Shown here one piece after another: positions 1 through 7,322 of a stretch of DNA of 12,306 nucleotides. Both the position numbers and the translations under genes were made by a program. Positions within the stretch are counted from its first letter, which is position 1. The number at the start of each line of letters is the position of its first letter. Where the stretch lies: positions 1-12,306 of the forward strand of contig CALIWP010000234.1 of NCBI GenBank assembly GCA_938046705.1, written 5' to 3'. Origin of the DNA: an uncultured Campylobacter sp. (GTDB lineage: Bacteria; Campylobacterota; Campylobacteria; Campylobacterales; Campylobacteraceae). The notes under the pieces were generated by a model. The model worked only from the letters and a program-made list of their open reading frames with translations, made no database searches and was not told the DNA's origin.

Positions 1-116
1 TCTGCGTCGGCGACATCGTCATCATCGTGGCCTATGCTCAGATGAGCGCCAAAAAAGCGAGAGATTTCGAGCCAAAAATCGTGCAGGTAAACGAGAAAAA
101 CGAGATCGTAAAATAA
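1..116 (+). CDS. panD: Aspartate 1-decarboxylase, C-terminal end (partial)
   Basis: This is the last 37 codons of a gene that enters from the left edge, read in frame 3 from base 3 to the TAA at 114-116. The peptide CVGDIVIIVAYAQMS followed by a lysine-rich tail ending in NEIVK matches the C-terminus of PanD as I know the family (GDIVIIxAYAxM). PanD is a cytoplasmic pyruvoyl enzyme that converts L-aspartate to beta-alanine for pantothenate and coenzyme A. The self-cleavage site (Gly-Ser) and the active-site residues lie upstream of the window and cannot be checked. I recall panD lying directly before ybaB in Helicobacter pylori; here a ferredoxin gene and a long gap separate them. Confidence 0.85.
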   Translation, partial: CVGDIVIIVAYAQMSAKKARDFEPKIVQVNEKNEIVK

Positions 117-352
117 TATATAGCCAAATTTGGCGCTTCTTGCACAGAACCGTTTAAATTTACGTTTTGTGACGCCTGGTCAAATTTGCGGTAAAATTTA
201 GACTAGTGCGGTGCGACGGTTATTTGCAAACAGACAAAAAGCGAATGCGCCAAATAGCAATTTATTTAAATTTGTCGCTGCTTAGCGTTAAATTTGACGA
301 ATTTGACGAAAATGGACAAAATTTTGCGTGTAAATTTAAAAGGATTCGCAAA

Positions 353-1129
353 ATGATAGCGATTTATTTCAGCTCCACGAGCAATACGAAGCATTGCGTG
401 GAGAGATTTATAGAGCGTCTGGGCGGCGATATCCCCGCAGTTTCGATCGAGGATGAGGCTTGTGGCGAGCTGCTAAAATCTCACGACGACGTCATCCTCG
501 CCTACCCGGTTTACTTTAGCGACCTGCCGCAGATCGTGCGCGAGTTTATTTGCGAAAACAGCGCGAATTTCCGCGGCAAAAACGTCTTTATCATCGCTAC
601 GATGGAGATTTTTAGCGGCGACGGAGCGGGCTGCGCGGCTAGGATCCTAAAACGGGCTGGCGCGAAAATAACGGGCGGCTCGCACATCAGAATGCCCGCG
701 TTTATCCTCGATGTGGCGATTTTTAGCTATTCGGCGCAGAAAAACGAGCGCCTGATCAAGGAGGCAAACGCCAAGCTAGAGCGCATCGCGGAGGCATTTG
801 CCGCGGGTAAGCCGCCGCAAGAAGGGCTAGGCGTGCTATGCCGTATCGCGGGGCTTTTGGGGCAGAGGCTATGGATGAAAATTTGGGACAAAACGCCCTT
901 TGCCAGGCGCAAGCCGAGCCTAGATACGGCGCGGTGTAGCGGATGGGGCGAGTGCGCGAAGTCCTGCCCGATACAAAATATAAAAATCACGCACGGTAAG
1001 GCGAGATTTGGCGAGCGCTGCACGATTTGCTACAGGTGCGTGAACAAGTGCAGGCAAAAGGCGATAACTATCCTTGGCAAGGCGGCAAATCTGGAAAAGT
1101 CGGTCGCGGCGGAGTTTAAAGATATCTGA
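353..1129 (+). CDS. EFR1-type flavodoxin/ferredoxin fusion protein
   Basis: A predicted cytoplasmic electron carrier of 258 residues. Residues 1-150 are flavodoxin-like: strand MIAIYFSSTSNT carries the FMN phosphate loop (S-S-T-S-N-T), and AYPVYFSDLPQIV resembles the second flavin loop. The C-terminal part is a two-cluster ferredoxin domain. The second cluster motif is complete (C223, C226, C229, C233 in CTICYRCVNKC). The first reads CSGWGECAKSCP: Trp198 (TGG, 944-946) stands where the second cysteine ligand normally is, so only C195, C201 and C205 remain. I chose ATG 353 because the flavodoxin fold begins there and AAAGGA lies at 338-343. An in-frame ATG at 206 would add 49 residues that look like translated AAATTT-rich spacer. 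The redox partner is unknown. The gene seems to stand alone between panD and a 410-bp gap. Confidence 0.8.
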   Translation: MIAIYFSSTSNTKHCVERFIERLGGDIPAVSIEDEACGELLKSHDDVILAYPVYFSDLPQIVREFICENSANFRGKNVFIIATMEIFSGDGAGCAARILKRAGAKITGGSHIRMPAFILDVAIFSYSAQKNERLIKEANAKLERIAEAFAAGKPPQEGLGVLCRIAGLLGQRLWMKIWDKTPFARRKPSLDTARCSGWGECAKSCPIQNIKITHGKARFGERCTICYRCVNKCRQKAITILGKAANLEKSVAAEFKDI

Positions 1130-1539
1130 CGCGCGCTCGGGCGGTCTTGATTTATGAGCTTATTTTGTTTCGCTTTGCGCTCGGCTTTAAAATTTGCCGA
1201 AATGATCTAAATTTAGCGCCCGCCGCGCCCGCGCTACCTTAAATGCTCTTTTAGCTCTGCGATTTACCGCTTAACTTCGTCTATTATCTATGGCAAATTT
1301 CTCAAATTTACAGGAAGCCCGTGCTAATACGCATACTGCGATCCAAAATAGATCAAAACGCGCGCAGTTCATTTAAAGCAAAATTTCATCGTCAAATTTG
1401 ACGGCTTTTCGCGCTCAAATTTACTCACTCGCGCCCCGTATCCGCCGCAAATTTCAAGGCGGGAACGAAACTTGCATTGCAGGCTTTAAATAAAGTAAAT
1501 TTAGCTTAAATTGGCTAAAATAACGCGAAATTTGAAAGG
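1130..1539. other. Gene-free spacer, 410 bp
   Basis: No convincing open frame on either strand. It holds several AAATTT words, a perfect 14-bp palindrome CGTCAAATTTGACG at 1390-1403, and at its right end a candidate -10 element for ybaB. Read on the minus strand near 1240-1285, a short stop-interrupted stretch resembles a protein C-terminus (IAELKEHLR), but it is too short to call a pseudogene. Confidence 0.5.
1516..1521 (+). promoter_or_regulatory. Candidate -10 box for the ybaB group
   Basis: TAAAAT preceded by TTGGC, 24 bp before the chosen ybaB start, within an AT-rich stretch. Campylobacter sigma-70 promoters often have no clear -35, so the evidence is a near-consensus hexamer and its position only. 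If real, it would drive ybaB, the PDZ gene and probably ispA. Confidence 0.4.
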
Positions 1540-1545
1540 ATGTTT

Positions 1546-1863
1546 ATGTTTGAGGGGATAGATTTTTCAAAAATGGGACAGATGCTCGAGGAGGCGCAAA
1601 AAAAGGCGCAGGAGATCGAGCAGGAGAGTCAAAAGCGCGAATTTAGCGTAAAAAGCGGCGGCGGGCTCGTGAGCGTCAGAGCAAACGGCAAGGGCGAGGT
1701 GCTCGATATCAGCATCGACGATAGCTTGCTAGAGGACAAGGAGAGCTTGCAGATCTTGCTCATCAGCGCCGTAAACGACGTACTAAAGATGATCGAGGAC
1801 GACCGCAAAAACGCTGCGTCAAGGATGCTGGGCGGCTTTGCCGGTATGGGGCTAGGGCAATGA
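1546..1863 (+). CDS. ybaB: YbaB/EbfC nucleoid-associated protein
   Basis: A 105-residue protein of the YbaB/EbfC family: small dimeric DNA-binding proteins with a tweezer-like fold that coat the nucleoid. Family features visible are the N-terminal helix rich in Glu, Gln and Lys (residues 12-32), the central SGGGLVSVRANGKGEV strand block (37-52), and the helix LLEDKESLQILLISAVND (61-78). The tail is Gly/Met rich (MLGGFAGMGLG). Two ATGs are in frame. I prefer 1546 because GAAAGGA (1534-1540) then sits 5 nt upstream, whereas the ATG at 1540 overlaps that site, and because family members begin MFE/MFD. It overlaps the next gene by 4 nt (ATGA), implying translational coupling. In C. jejuni, as I recall it, the same PDZ gene, ispA and tkt follow. 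Confidence 0.9.
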   Translation: MFEGIDFSKMGQMLEEAQKKAQEIEQESQKREFSVKSGGGLVSVRANGKGEVLDISIDDSLLEDKESLQILLISAVNDVLKMIEDDRKNAASRMLGGFAGMGLGQ

Positions 1864-3071
1864 AACGCGCAGCTTTTTCGCGCCGTTTGGACGCGGTTTT
1901 GGGACTCGCGCGGGTAAATTTTAGCGGTGCTTTGGACGGTGCGACTGTAAATTTGAACTCAAATTTAACCCGCAAATTTTGCTCTCCACTTTTTGCGGTT
2001 TTTGTGATTTGCGCATTTGCCGCGTCGCTTAGAGCCGAGCCGCGCCCGACGCAGGATGATTTTAACGCCTGCTTTGAGAAAAACTTGCCCGCTATGGTAA
2101 ACATCGCGGGTAACGGCGGCATCGCGATCACGCCAAATCTAATCGCCGTGCCAAAAGGCGAAACTCCCGTGAAAAACTACGTCAAATTTGACCCGTATCT
2201 GGGCCTCTATCTGGTCGCCTCGGACGTCAAACTCGAGCCTGTAAAGATGGCCGATGATAACGCGACGAAAAAAAGCGACTGGGTCAGCGTCACGCGCGAT
2301 CTAAACGCGACCGTCTACGGCCACGTGAAGGCGCAGGCGCAGGCGTTAGGCGAGCTGGACGTGCTTACGTTTGACGTAAACGGCACGGGCGCCGTGCTAA
2401 GTCCGTGCTGCAAGCTACGCGGTATCGCAGTAGGCGGGGATAAATTCGTCCCGAGCCGCTATCTACGGCACTTTGCGGCGTATAAAGACGTGTACTACGG
2501 CGACGTGGGTGCGGTCTTTGAGGAGCGAGACGGCAAGCTCTACGTAAAGAGCGTCGATCCGCTCGGACGCGGCGCGGCGCTGATGGTAGGGGATGAAATT
2601 TTAAGCGTAAACGGCGAGAAATTTGAGAGCCTGCGCGAGCTAAACGAGAGGATTTTGTTCGCCAAAAAGGGCGAGCGGCTCAAATTTGAGATCAAGCGCG
2701 GCGACGAGGTTTTGAAATTTGGCGTGGCGGTCTCTGACGATGCGGCCAAAAAAGAGCAAAAAGCGCCGATGAAGGCGGATAAAAAGGCCGTCGCTAGCGA
2801 CGCAAAACCTCAGTCCATACCACAAAGCAGCGATGCCGCGAGCGTGCAAAAGCTCTACGGCATGACATTTGACGAGAAGCTAACGGTAAAAAGCGTCGAC
2901 GCGAACTCGGGTGCGGCGAAATTTGGCGTCAGAGTCGGCGACAAGCTGATACAAGTGGGGCAAAAAACGGTCTCAAGCCGCAAAGAAGCGCTCGGCCTGC
3001 TCGCTAAAGGCGGCGGTCAAAATTTGCTATTTAGACGCAACGGCTTTGACTTTTTTTACAATGCGCGGTAG
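1860..3071 (+). CDS. Secreted double-PDZ protein (Cj1643-like)
   Basis: A 403-residue exported protein, probably periplasmic. A hydrophobic segment at 40-59 (LFAVFVICAFAASLRA, then EPRP) looks like a signal peptide h-region and cleavage site. It is preceded by an unusually long basic N-region of 39 residues, partly encoded by AAATTT-type words. Residues about 70-205 have no clear active site. The block GTGAVLSPCCKLRGIAVGG (176-194) resembles the HtrA segment around the catalytic Ser with the serine motif lost, suggesting a degenerate protease-like domain (inference). PDZ 1 spans about 214-290 (GRGAALMVGDEILSVNGE), a charged Ala/Lys linker spans about 293-328, and PDZ 2 spans about 332-400 (GVRVGDKLIQVG). 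The start ATG overlaps the ybaB stop. The conserved neighbours suggest a housekeeping envelope role, otherwise unknown. Confidence 0.75.
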   Translation: MKRAAFSRRLDAVLGLARVNFSGALDGATVNLNSNLTRKFCSPLFAVFVICAFAASLRAEPRPTQDDFNACFEKNLPAMVNIAGNGGIAITPNLIAVPKGETPVKNYVKFDPYLGLYLVASDVKLEPVKMADDNATKKSDWVSVTRDLNATVYGHVKAQAQALGELDVLTFDVNGTGAVLSPCCKLRGIAVGGDKFVPSRYLRHFAAYKDVYYGDVGAVFEERDGKLYVKSVDPLGRGAALMVGDEILSVNGEKFESLRELNERILFAKKGERLKFEIKRGDEVLKFGVAVSDDAAKKEQKAPMKADKKAVASDAKPQSIPQSSDAASVQKLYGMTFDEKLTVKSVDANSGAAKFGVRVGDKLIQVGQKTVSSRKEALGLLAKGGGQNLLFRRNGFDFFYNAR

Positions 3072-3158
3072 TCGCGAGTGGCAAATTTGACGCCTTTGCA
3101 GGCTAAATTTGAGAAATTTAAACTGCGCTCGGAGCTTGAAAAATAAAACGGAGAATAG

Positions 3159-4325
3159 ATGCAAGATCAAAATTTAGCGGTAAAATCAAAATCTACTAGT
3201 AATGGTAAAATTTGCGTTCAAAATGCGGCGAGAGTGTTAAATTTGAGCGAGTCGCAGGCGATATCTAAAAGGCAAAATTCGGCGCATGGTTTGCATGCGA
3301 GCTCGTCTCAAAAGAGGTCTCAAATTTTAAACGCGAACAAAGCTAGAATAAACTCCGAAAATCCGCCTCAAAGCCCGAAAAATAGAGCAAATTTAATCTC
3401 GCTAAACGCGGCAAAAGGCTCGTGTTTTACCTCGGGCTCAAATTTGCAGCAAACAGCGCCAAGCGTCGCCGATCAGGACGCGCTTTTGGCCGAGTTTAAG
3501 GCGTTTTTGAGTGCTCACTTGCCAAGCAACCCTAGCTTTCATCCGTGCTTTGACGAGGCGCTCTCATACACGCTAAAATCGGGCGGCAAGCACTTTCGCG
3601 CGATGCTGGTCGCAGGCGTCGTAGCGGCGGTGCGTCCCGAGCGCAAAGAGGCGGCGTTTCACGTCGCGCTGGCATTTGAGACGATGCACAGCTACTCGCT
3701 CATCCACGACGATCTGCCGGCGATGGACGACTCGGATCTGCGCCGCGGACAGCCTAGCCTGCACGTCAAATTTGACGAAGTGACGGCGATCCTGGCTGGC
3801 GACGCGCTAAACACCCACGCCTTTTATCAGATAGCAAGGGCTCCGCTGGATGCGGACGCGCGCATAAAATGCGTCGAGATCCTAAGCCGCAACGCAGGCA
3901 TCTACGGCATGGCGCTGGGGCAGGCGGTGGATTGTTATTTCGAAAATCAAAAACTAGGGCTTGAGGAGCTAAAATTTCTGCATATCCACAAGACCGCGCG
4001 CCTCATCGCGGCGAGCTTGCAGGCAGGCTGCGTCGTATCGGGGCTAGATGAGACGGAGGCTGCTCGCATATACGACATCGGGCTTGATCTGGGGCTGGCG
4101 TTTCAGATCGCAGACGACATCATCGACGCGACGCAAAGCGCCGAAACGGCGGGCAAACCGACGCATAACGACGGCGCGAAAAACTCATTTACCAACCTTC
4201 TTGGTATTGATGGCGCGGTGCGGGCTAAAAACGAACTCATCGCAAAGATAGAGCGCGAGCTAGGCAGCGTGCATGCAGGCATCCGCGCTATCGTGACGGG
4301 TCTCATCGACAAGCATCTACGGTAA
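3159..4325 (+). CDS. ispA: (2E,6E)-farnesyl diphosphate synthase with N-terminal tail
   Basis: A trans-prenyltransferase that condenses IPP with DMAPP and GPP to make farnesyl diphosphate for undecaprenyl carrier and quinone side chains. Motifs: GGKHFRAML (142-150), first Asp-rich motif DDLPAMDDSD (184-193) with the two-residue insertion typical of bacterial FPP synthases, HSYSLIHDD before it as in E. coli IspA, GQAVD (254-258), KTA (278-280) and second Asp-rich motif DDIID (319-323). All catalytic aspartates are present. The oddity is length: 388 residues against about 280-300 for the family. Residues 1 to about 105 are Ser/Asn/Lys/Gln-rich with no recognisable domain. ATG 3159 has a good GGAG at 3150-3153. 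An in-frame TTG at 3486 with AGGA at 3475-3478 would give a family-sized 279-residue enzyme, so the true start is open. Confidence 0.93.
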   Translation: MQDQNLAVKSKSTSNGKICVQNAARVLNLSESQAISKRQNSAHGLHASSSQKRSQILNANKARINSENPPQSPKNRANLISLNAAKGSCFTSGSNLQQTAPSVADQDALLAEFKAFLSAHLPSNPSFHPCFDEALSYTLKSGGKHFRAMLVAGVVAAVRPERKEAAFHVALAFETMHSYSLIHDDLPAMDDSDLRRGQPSLHVKFDEVTAILAGDALNTHAFYQIARAPLDADARIKCVEILSRNAGIYGMALGQAVDCYFENQKLGLEELKFLHIHKTARLIAASLQAGCVVSGLDETEAARIYDIGLDLGLAFQIADDIIDATQSAETAGKPTHNDGAKNSFTNLLGIDGAVRAKNELIAKIERELGSVHAGIRAIVTGLIDKHLR

Positions 4326-4369
4326 ATTTAGCTTAAATTTGCGTTTAAAGTGGTCAAATTTGAGCAGTT

Positions 4370-4387
4370 AAATTTGACGTCAAATTT
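4370..4387. repeat. Perfect 18-bp palindrome
   Basis: AAATTTGACGTCAAATTT, two AAATTTGAC words head to head around GACGTC. It lies 45 bp after ispA and 110 bp before the promoter of the first repeat-protein gene. It could be an operator, part of a terminator, or simply two copies of the abundant genomic word in opposite orientation. Confidence 0.6.
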
Positions 4388-4496
4388 CGCAAATTTTATC
4401 CTTAACCACAAAACTCTATCCGCTCGGTATAAATAAACCATCCCGCAAACCGCGCCGATGGCGCCGTAAAATCGGCAAAATCCGGCGTCCTTTTTA

Positions 4497-4505
4497 TGCT
4501 ATAAT
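4497..4505 (+). promoter_or_regulatory. Extended -10 promoter for the first repeat-protein gene
   Basis: TGCTATAAT is a perfect extended -10 (TGnTATAAT) preceded by a T-run (TTTTTA, 4491-4496), as is typical of Campylobacter sigma-70 promoters. It lies 27 bp before the ATG at 4533, with AAAGGAGAG at 4520-4528 as ribosome binding site. This is the clearest promoter in the window and suggests the repeat-protein block is transcribed independently of ispA. Confidence 0.75.
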
Positions 4506-4532
4506 CGTTTAAATTTATCAAAAGGAGAGATA

Positions 4533-5783
4533 ATGAAAAAAATAGCCTTATCGCTTGCGCTTTTGTGTGCGGCGGCGTTTGCCAAAGAGTACGACTACAT
4601 GCTAGCTAGCACCGCGCAAAAAACTTTTGAAGAGCCGACTTCTAGCTATGAAACCAAGCAAAGCTACGACGCCAAGGCTCGCCGCCTAGAGCTAGTGAGC
4701 AGCTCCGAGCTCGCAGACGGCCTAAAGGGCAAACACAAAGAGATCAGCTACTACAACAAAGCCGGCGAGATGACGAAATTTGAAGCCTATAGCTATGATT
4801 TTGCCGCGAAAAAATGGATCAAAGTAACCGAATACAAAGCCGATTATAAAAAAGGCGTCCTCACGCAGGAGTCTAGTTCGTTTATCAGAGGCGTGCCGGA
4901 AAATGCTAGCAAAATCATCACAAAGTACCTAAAAAACGCTAGCGAGGAGATCAGATACGAGCTGGTAAAGGGCAAATGGCAAAAAGCTACGCTAACCAAA
5001 ACCGTGGAGAACGCATACGGCGAGAACGAGCTCATCGTGCTTAGCGTCTGGGACGGCAAAAGATGGCAGCCTAAGTCCAAAACGCAGCTACTCTACGGCG
5101 CGGACGGTCAAACGCGCGGCTATGAGAGCTGGGACTACGAAAACGGCGCGTGGCAAAACCGCGAAAGAAGCACTGTTGCGGGCGACGTGAAGGGCAAATA
5201 CGAGCAGGTAAGAAGCGTGTTTGAGGACGGCGCGTGGCGCTATGACGAGATGTCAAAGCACGACTATGACGCCTCTAGCGGCAAAGACGTGACGATAAAT
5301 CTCATCTGGAACGCCGAGCAAAACGCATGGGAAAACAACAGCAAAAGCGTCTCGGTCGTAGAGGGCGCGGGCTTCGAGACGGCGGCGTTTTTGTGGGATA
5401 AAGAGCGCAAAGAGTGGAAGCAGGAGTACTCCAACCGCAGCATCTACGACAAGACTGGCGAGCGTCTGCTAACGCAGCGATACGACACGATGGACGGCAG
5501 CGAGAAGTTCGTCTACGGCTACAACGAGCGCGGCGATAACGTGAGTGTGGATATCTACGAGCTAGCTAGCGACGAAAACGGCAAAAGATGGGTGCAAAAT
5601 AGGCGCCTGGAGACGACCTTTGATCCGCATATACTAGCCGACGACGTCGGACACGGCGGCTCGCTGATGTCCTTTGAGATGCCTAGCAGATACGCGGTGA
5701 AGAGCTTTAAGCAGTTCGTCGCGGCGGACGGTAAATTTAAGCTCGCCTCAGAGCAGACGTGGAAATATAAAAGGGTCAAATGA
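4533..5783 (+). CDS. Secreted W/Y-repeat protein, paralogue 1
   Basis: I do not recognise a named family. The 416-residue protein starts with a clear signal peptide, MKKIALSLALLCAAAFA, with probable cleavage after Ala17, so it is periplasmic, surface-associated or secreted. There is no lipobox, no transmembrane segment after it, and no cysteine in the mature chain. The rest is a tandem repeat: the marker Trp falls at 95, 149, 178, 207, 235, 266, 295, 353 and 410, that is every 28-31 residues or twice that where a Trp is replaced. Each unit reads roughly aromatic-W-D, short turn with G/K, W, then a charged strand ending in Y-D/N-x-x-G (YNKAG, YGADG, YDKTG, YNERG). This suggests stacked beta-hairpins, loosely like YD/RHS repeats but without an Rhs core (inference). 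The next gene is a paralogue. Codon use matches its neighbours, so recent foreign origin is not evident. Confidence 0.7.
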   Translation: MKKIALSLALLCAAAFAKEYDYMLASTAQKTFEEPTSSYETKQSYDAKARRLELVSSSELADGLKGKHKEISYYNKAGEMTKFEAYSYDFAAKKWIKVTEYKADYKKGVLTQESSSFIRGVPENASKIITKYLKNASEEIRYELVKGKWQKATLTKTVENAYGENELIVLSVWDGKRWQPKSKTQLLYGADGQTRGYESWDYENGAWQNRERSTVAGDVKGKYEQVRSVFEDGAWRYDEMSKHDYDASSGKDVTINLIWNAEQNAWENNSKSVSVVEGAGFETAAFLWDKERKEWKQEYSNRSIYDKTGERLLTQRYDTMDGSEKFVYGYNERGDNVSVDIYELASDENGKRWVQNRRLETTFDPHILADDVGHGGSLMSFEMPSRYAVKSFKQFVAADGKFKLASEQTWKYKRVK

Positions 5784-5833
5784 TCTTTTGCTAGCGGCCT
5801 AACTGCGGTAAATTTGACACTTTGGATTTGGTC

Positions 5834-5876
5834 AAATTTAACGAGCGCCCGAGCGTCAATTTGGCTCGTTGAATTT
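5834..5876 (+). terminator. Stem-loop between the two repeat-protein genes
   Basis: Arms AAATTTAACGAGC (5834-5846) and GCTCGTTGAATTT (5864-5876) pair over 13 bp with one G-U wobble across a 17-nt loop. TTGCTTTC follows, giving a modest U-rich tail. It is a probable intrinsic terminator or attenuator after the first paralogue. I see no strong promoter between it and the second paralogue, so read-through may be how that gene is expressed. Confidence 0.55.
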
Positions 5877-5932
5877 TGCTTTCACATCAAATTTGACGCC
5901 GTTTGGGCGGCTAAATTTAAAAAGGAGCGAAT

Positions 5933-7204
5933 GTGAGATTTTTTTGGAAAGCGGCGGCGATGGCTGCGATTTGGGCCTTGCCGCTAGCTGTGTCTGGCGA
6001 AATTTGCCTAAAAAAGACTATCTATAAAACGCAGGGCGACGCCGTGCCGCGCTACAAATATGAAACGAGCCAAGCTTACGACGCGAAGACTCGACTGCTA
6101 GAAAAAATCTACGACGAAATCAGCGATGAGGGCAGGCGCAGGACGAAAAGCATTGTTAAATTTGACGAAAGAGGCGAGCGCGAGATAGGCAGCACAGAGT
6201 ACGAGTGGGACTTTAGAGCCGGCAAATGGCGCAAAGCAGGGTTCTCAAAAATAGAAAGGACAAAGGACGGCGCGTTTGTTTATATCGACACCCGCGGTCA
6301 AAACGGCAAGCTAAACCAAGGTCAAAAAACCGTCGAAAAGCGAACGGGCGCGACGGAAATCTCTCAAAATTTCACTCTAAAAAACGGCAAATGGACGCCT
6401 GCGTATCTAACCAAAAGACTTTATGACGAAAACCATAAAACCGCGCTCATAACGACCTTTGAGTGGAGCGCCAAAGCCAAAAAATGGACGCCGTACGAAA
6501 AATCGATATACCACTACAAGGGCGATGTTTATGCTAGCTCAGAGGGTTATAAGTGGCGCGGCAAATGGGTGCCGCAGACGAAGCACGCGGCCTTTACGGC
6601 TGCGGACGGAGCGCGCACCGAGATAAATTTTACGTGGGGCGAGGACGCCTGGCAGCCTCAGGAGAGGACAGTGCAGAAAATAGAGCCTGAATTTAGGCGC
6701 TTTACCGATCTTAGATTCCGCTGGGACGCTGCAAGGAGCGAGTGGAACGGCTGCTACAAAAACGTGCTCGAGGGGACCGAGCAAGGTCGGCAAAAATACT
6801 CCGCATCGTCGTTTTGGCAGGGGGAGTCGCAGCGCTGGGAGATAGTGTTTGAAAACGAGCTTAGCTACGACGCGCGCGGTAATTTGATAAAAAATCGCGA
6901 GATGTCTGATGGCGAGCGGCGCGAGTATGTCTACGCCTACGACGAAGCGGGAAATAACGTATCTTCGGCGCTTCGCGAGCCCGATGAGAGCGGCAAATGG
7001 CGCGAAACGCAAAAGACGGTAAACGTATTTGAGCCAGAAATTTTAGCACGCGACGTCATGGATCGCGGATTCATCGGCGACTACGTAGCTGCGGGTGAAA
7101 ACGCGATCAAAAGCAGCATGCAGTATTTTTTAGACGGCGACGAGTTTAAGCTAAACGAGACGCTCGAGTGGTTTTACGAAAAGTGCGAGCAGTCTCGTGA
7201 ATGA
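5933..7204 (+). CDS. Secreted W/Y-repeat protein, paralogue 2
   Basis: A 423-residue paralogue of the preceding gene product, with the same architecture. The signal peptide is MRFFWKAAAMAAIWALPLAVSG, with probable cleavage near residue 22. The marker Trp lies at 99, 154, 185, 212, 240, 271, 302, 356 and 413, a 27-31 residue period. The two proteins align at both ends: YETKQSYDAKARRLE against YETSQAYDAKTRLLE, and FDPHILADDVGHGG against FEPEILARDVMDRG. Unlike paralogue 1, the mature chain has cysteines (25, 274, 417). The start is GTG at 5933 with AAAAGGAG at 5920-5927; the ATG at 5931 reads straight into TGA and cannot be used. Function is unknown. The tandem arrangement suggests duplication followed by divergence, perhaps two subunits or two specificities of one surface system (inference). 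Confidence 0.7.
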   Translation: MRFFWKAAAMAAIWALPLAVSGEICLKKTIYKTQGDAVPRYKYETSQAYDAKTRLLEKIYDEISDEGRRRTKSIVKFDERGEREIGSTEYEWDFRAGKWRKAGFSKIERTKDGAFVYIDTRGQNGKLNQGQKTVEKRTGATEISQNFTLKNGKWTPAYLTKRLYDENHKTALITTFEWSAKAKKWTPYEKSIYHYKGDVYASSEGYKWRGKWVPQTKHAAFTAADGARTEINFTWGEDAWQPQERTVQKIEPEFRRFTDLRFRWDAARSEWNGCYKNVLEGTEQGRQKYSASSFWQGESQRWEIVFENELSYDARGNLIKNREMSDGERREYVYAYDEAGNNVSSALREPDESGKWRETQKTVNVFEPEILARDVMDRGFIGDYVAAGENAIKSSMQYFLDGDEFKLNETLEWFYEKCEQSRE

Positions 7205-7322
7205 GCCGTGTATCGTTCAAATTTCGCGCGATGATGCGATGACGTTTGGCTGTGAGGCGGATTTTGGCGTCTAAATTTGACGAGCGGCGGATGATGGTTT
7301 TTAAATAAAATTTAGGAGAAAT

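Noticed and set aside
206..352. N-terminal extension of the EFR1 protein from the ATG at 206
   Set aside because: The flavodoxin fold starts at the ATG at 353, which has AAAGGA upstream; the extra 49 residues look like translated AAATTT spacer.
1240..1285. Minus-strand remnant reading IAELKEHLR before a stop
   Set aside because: Flanked by stops within about 10 codons on each side; too short to separate from chance.
1763..2131. 122-codon minus-strand frame across the ybaB/PDZ junction
   Set aside because: Shadow of two well-supported + strand genes; Ser/Arg/Pro-rich composition is typical of antisense translation here.
6539..7012. 157-codon minus-strand open frame
   Set aside because: Fully antisense to the second repeat protein, has no ribosome site, and its composition reflects the complement of that gene's codons.
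4533..7204. Recent horizontal import of the repeat-protein pair, for example from oral Bacteroidetes
   Set aside because: Base composition, codon use and the AAATTTGA words match the neighbouring genes, so no transfer signature is visible even though the genes seem accessory.
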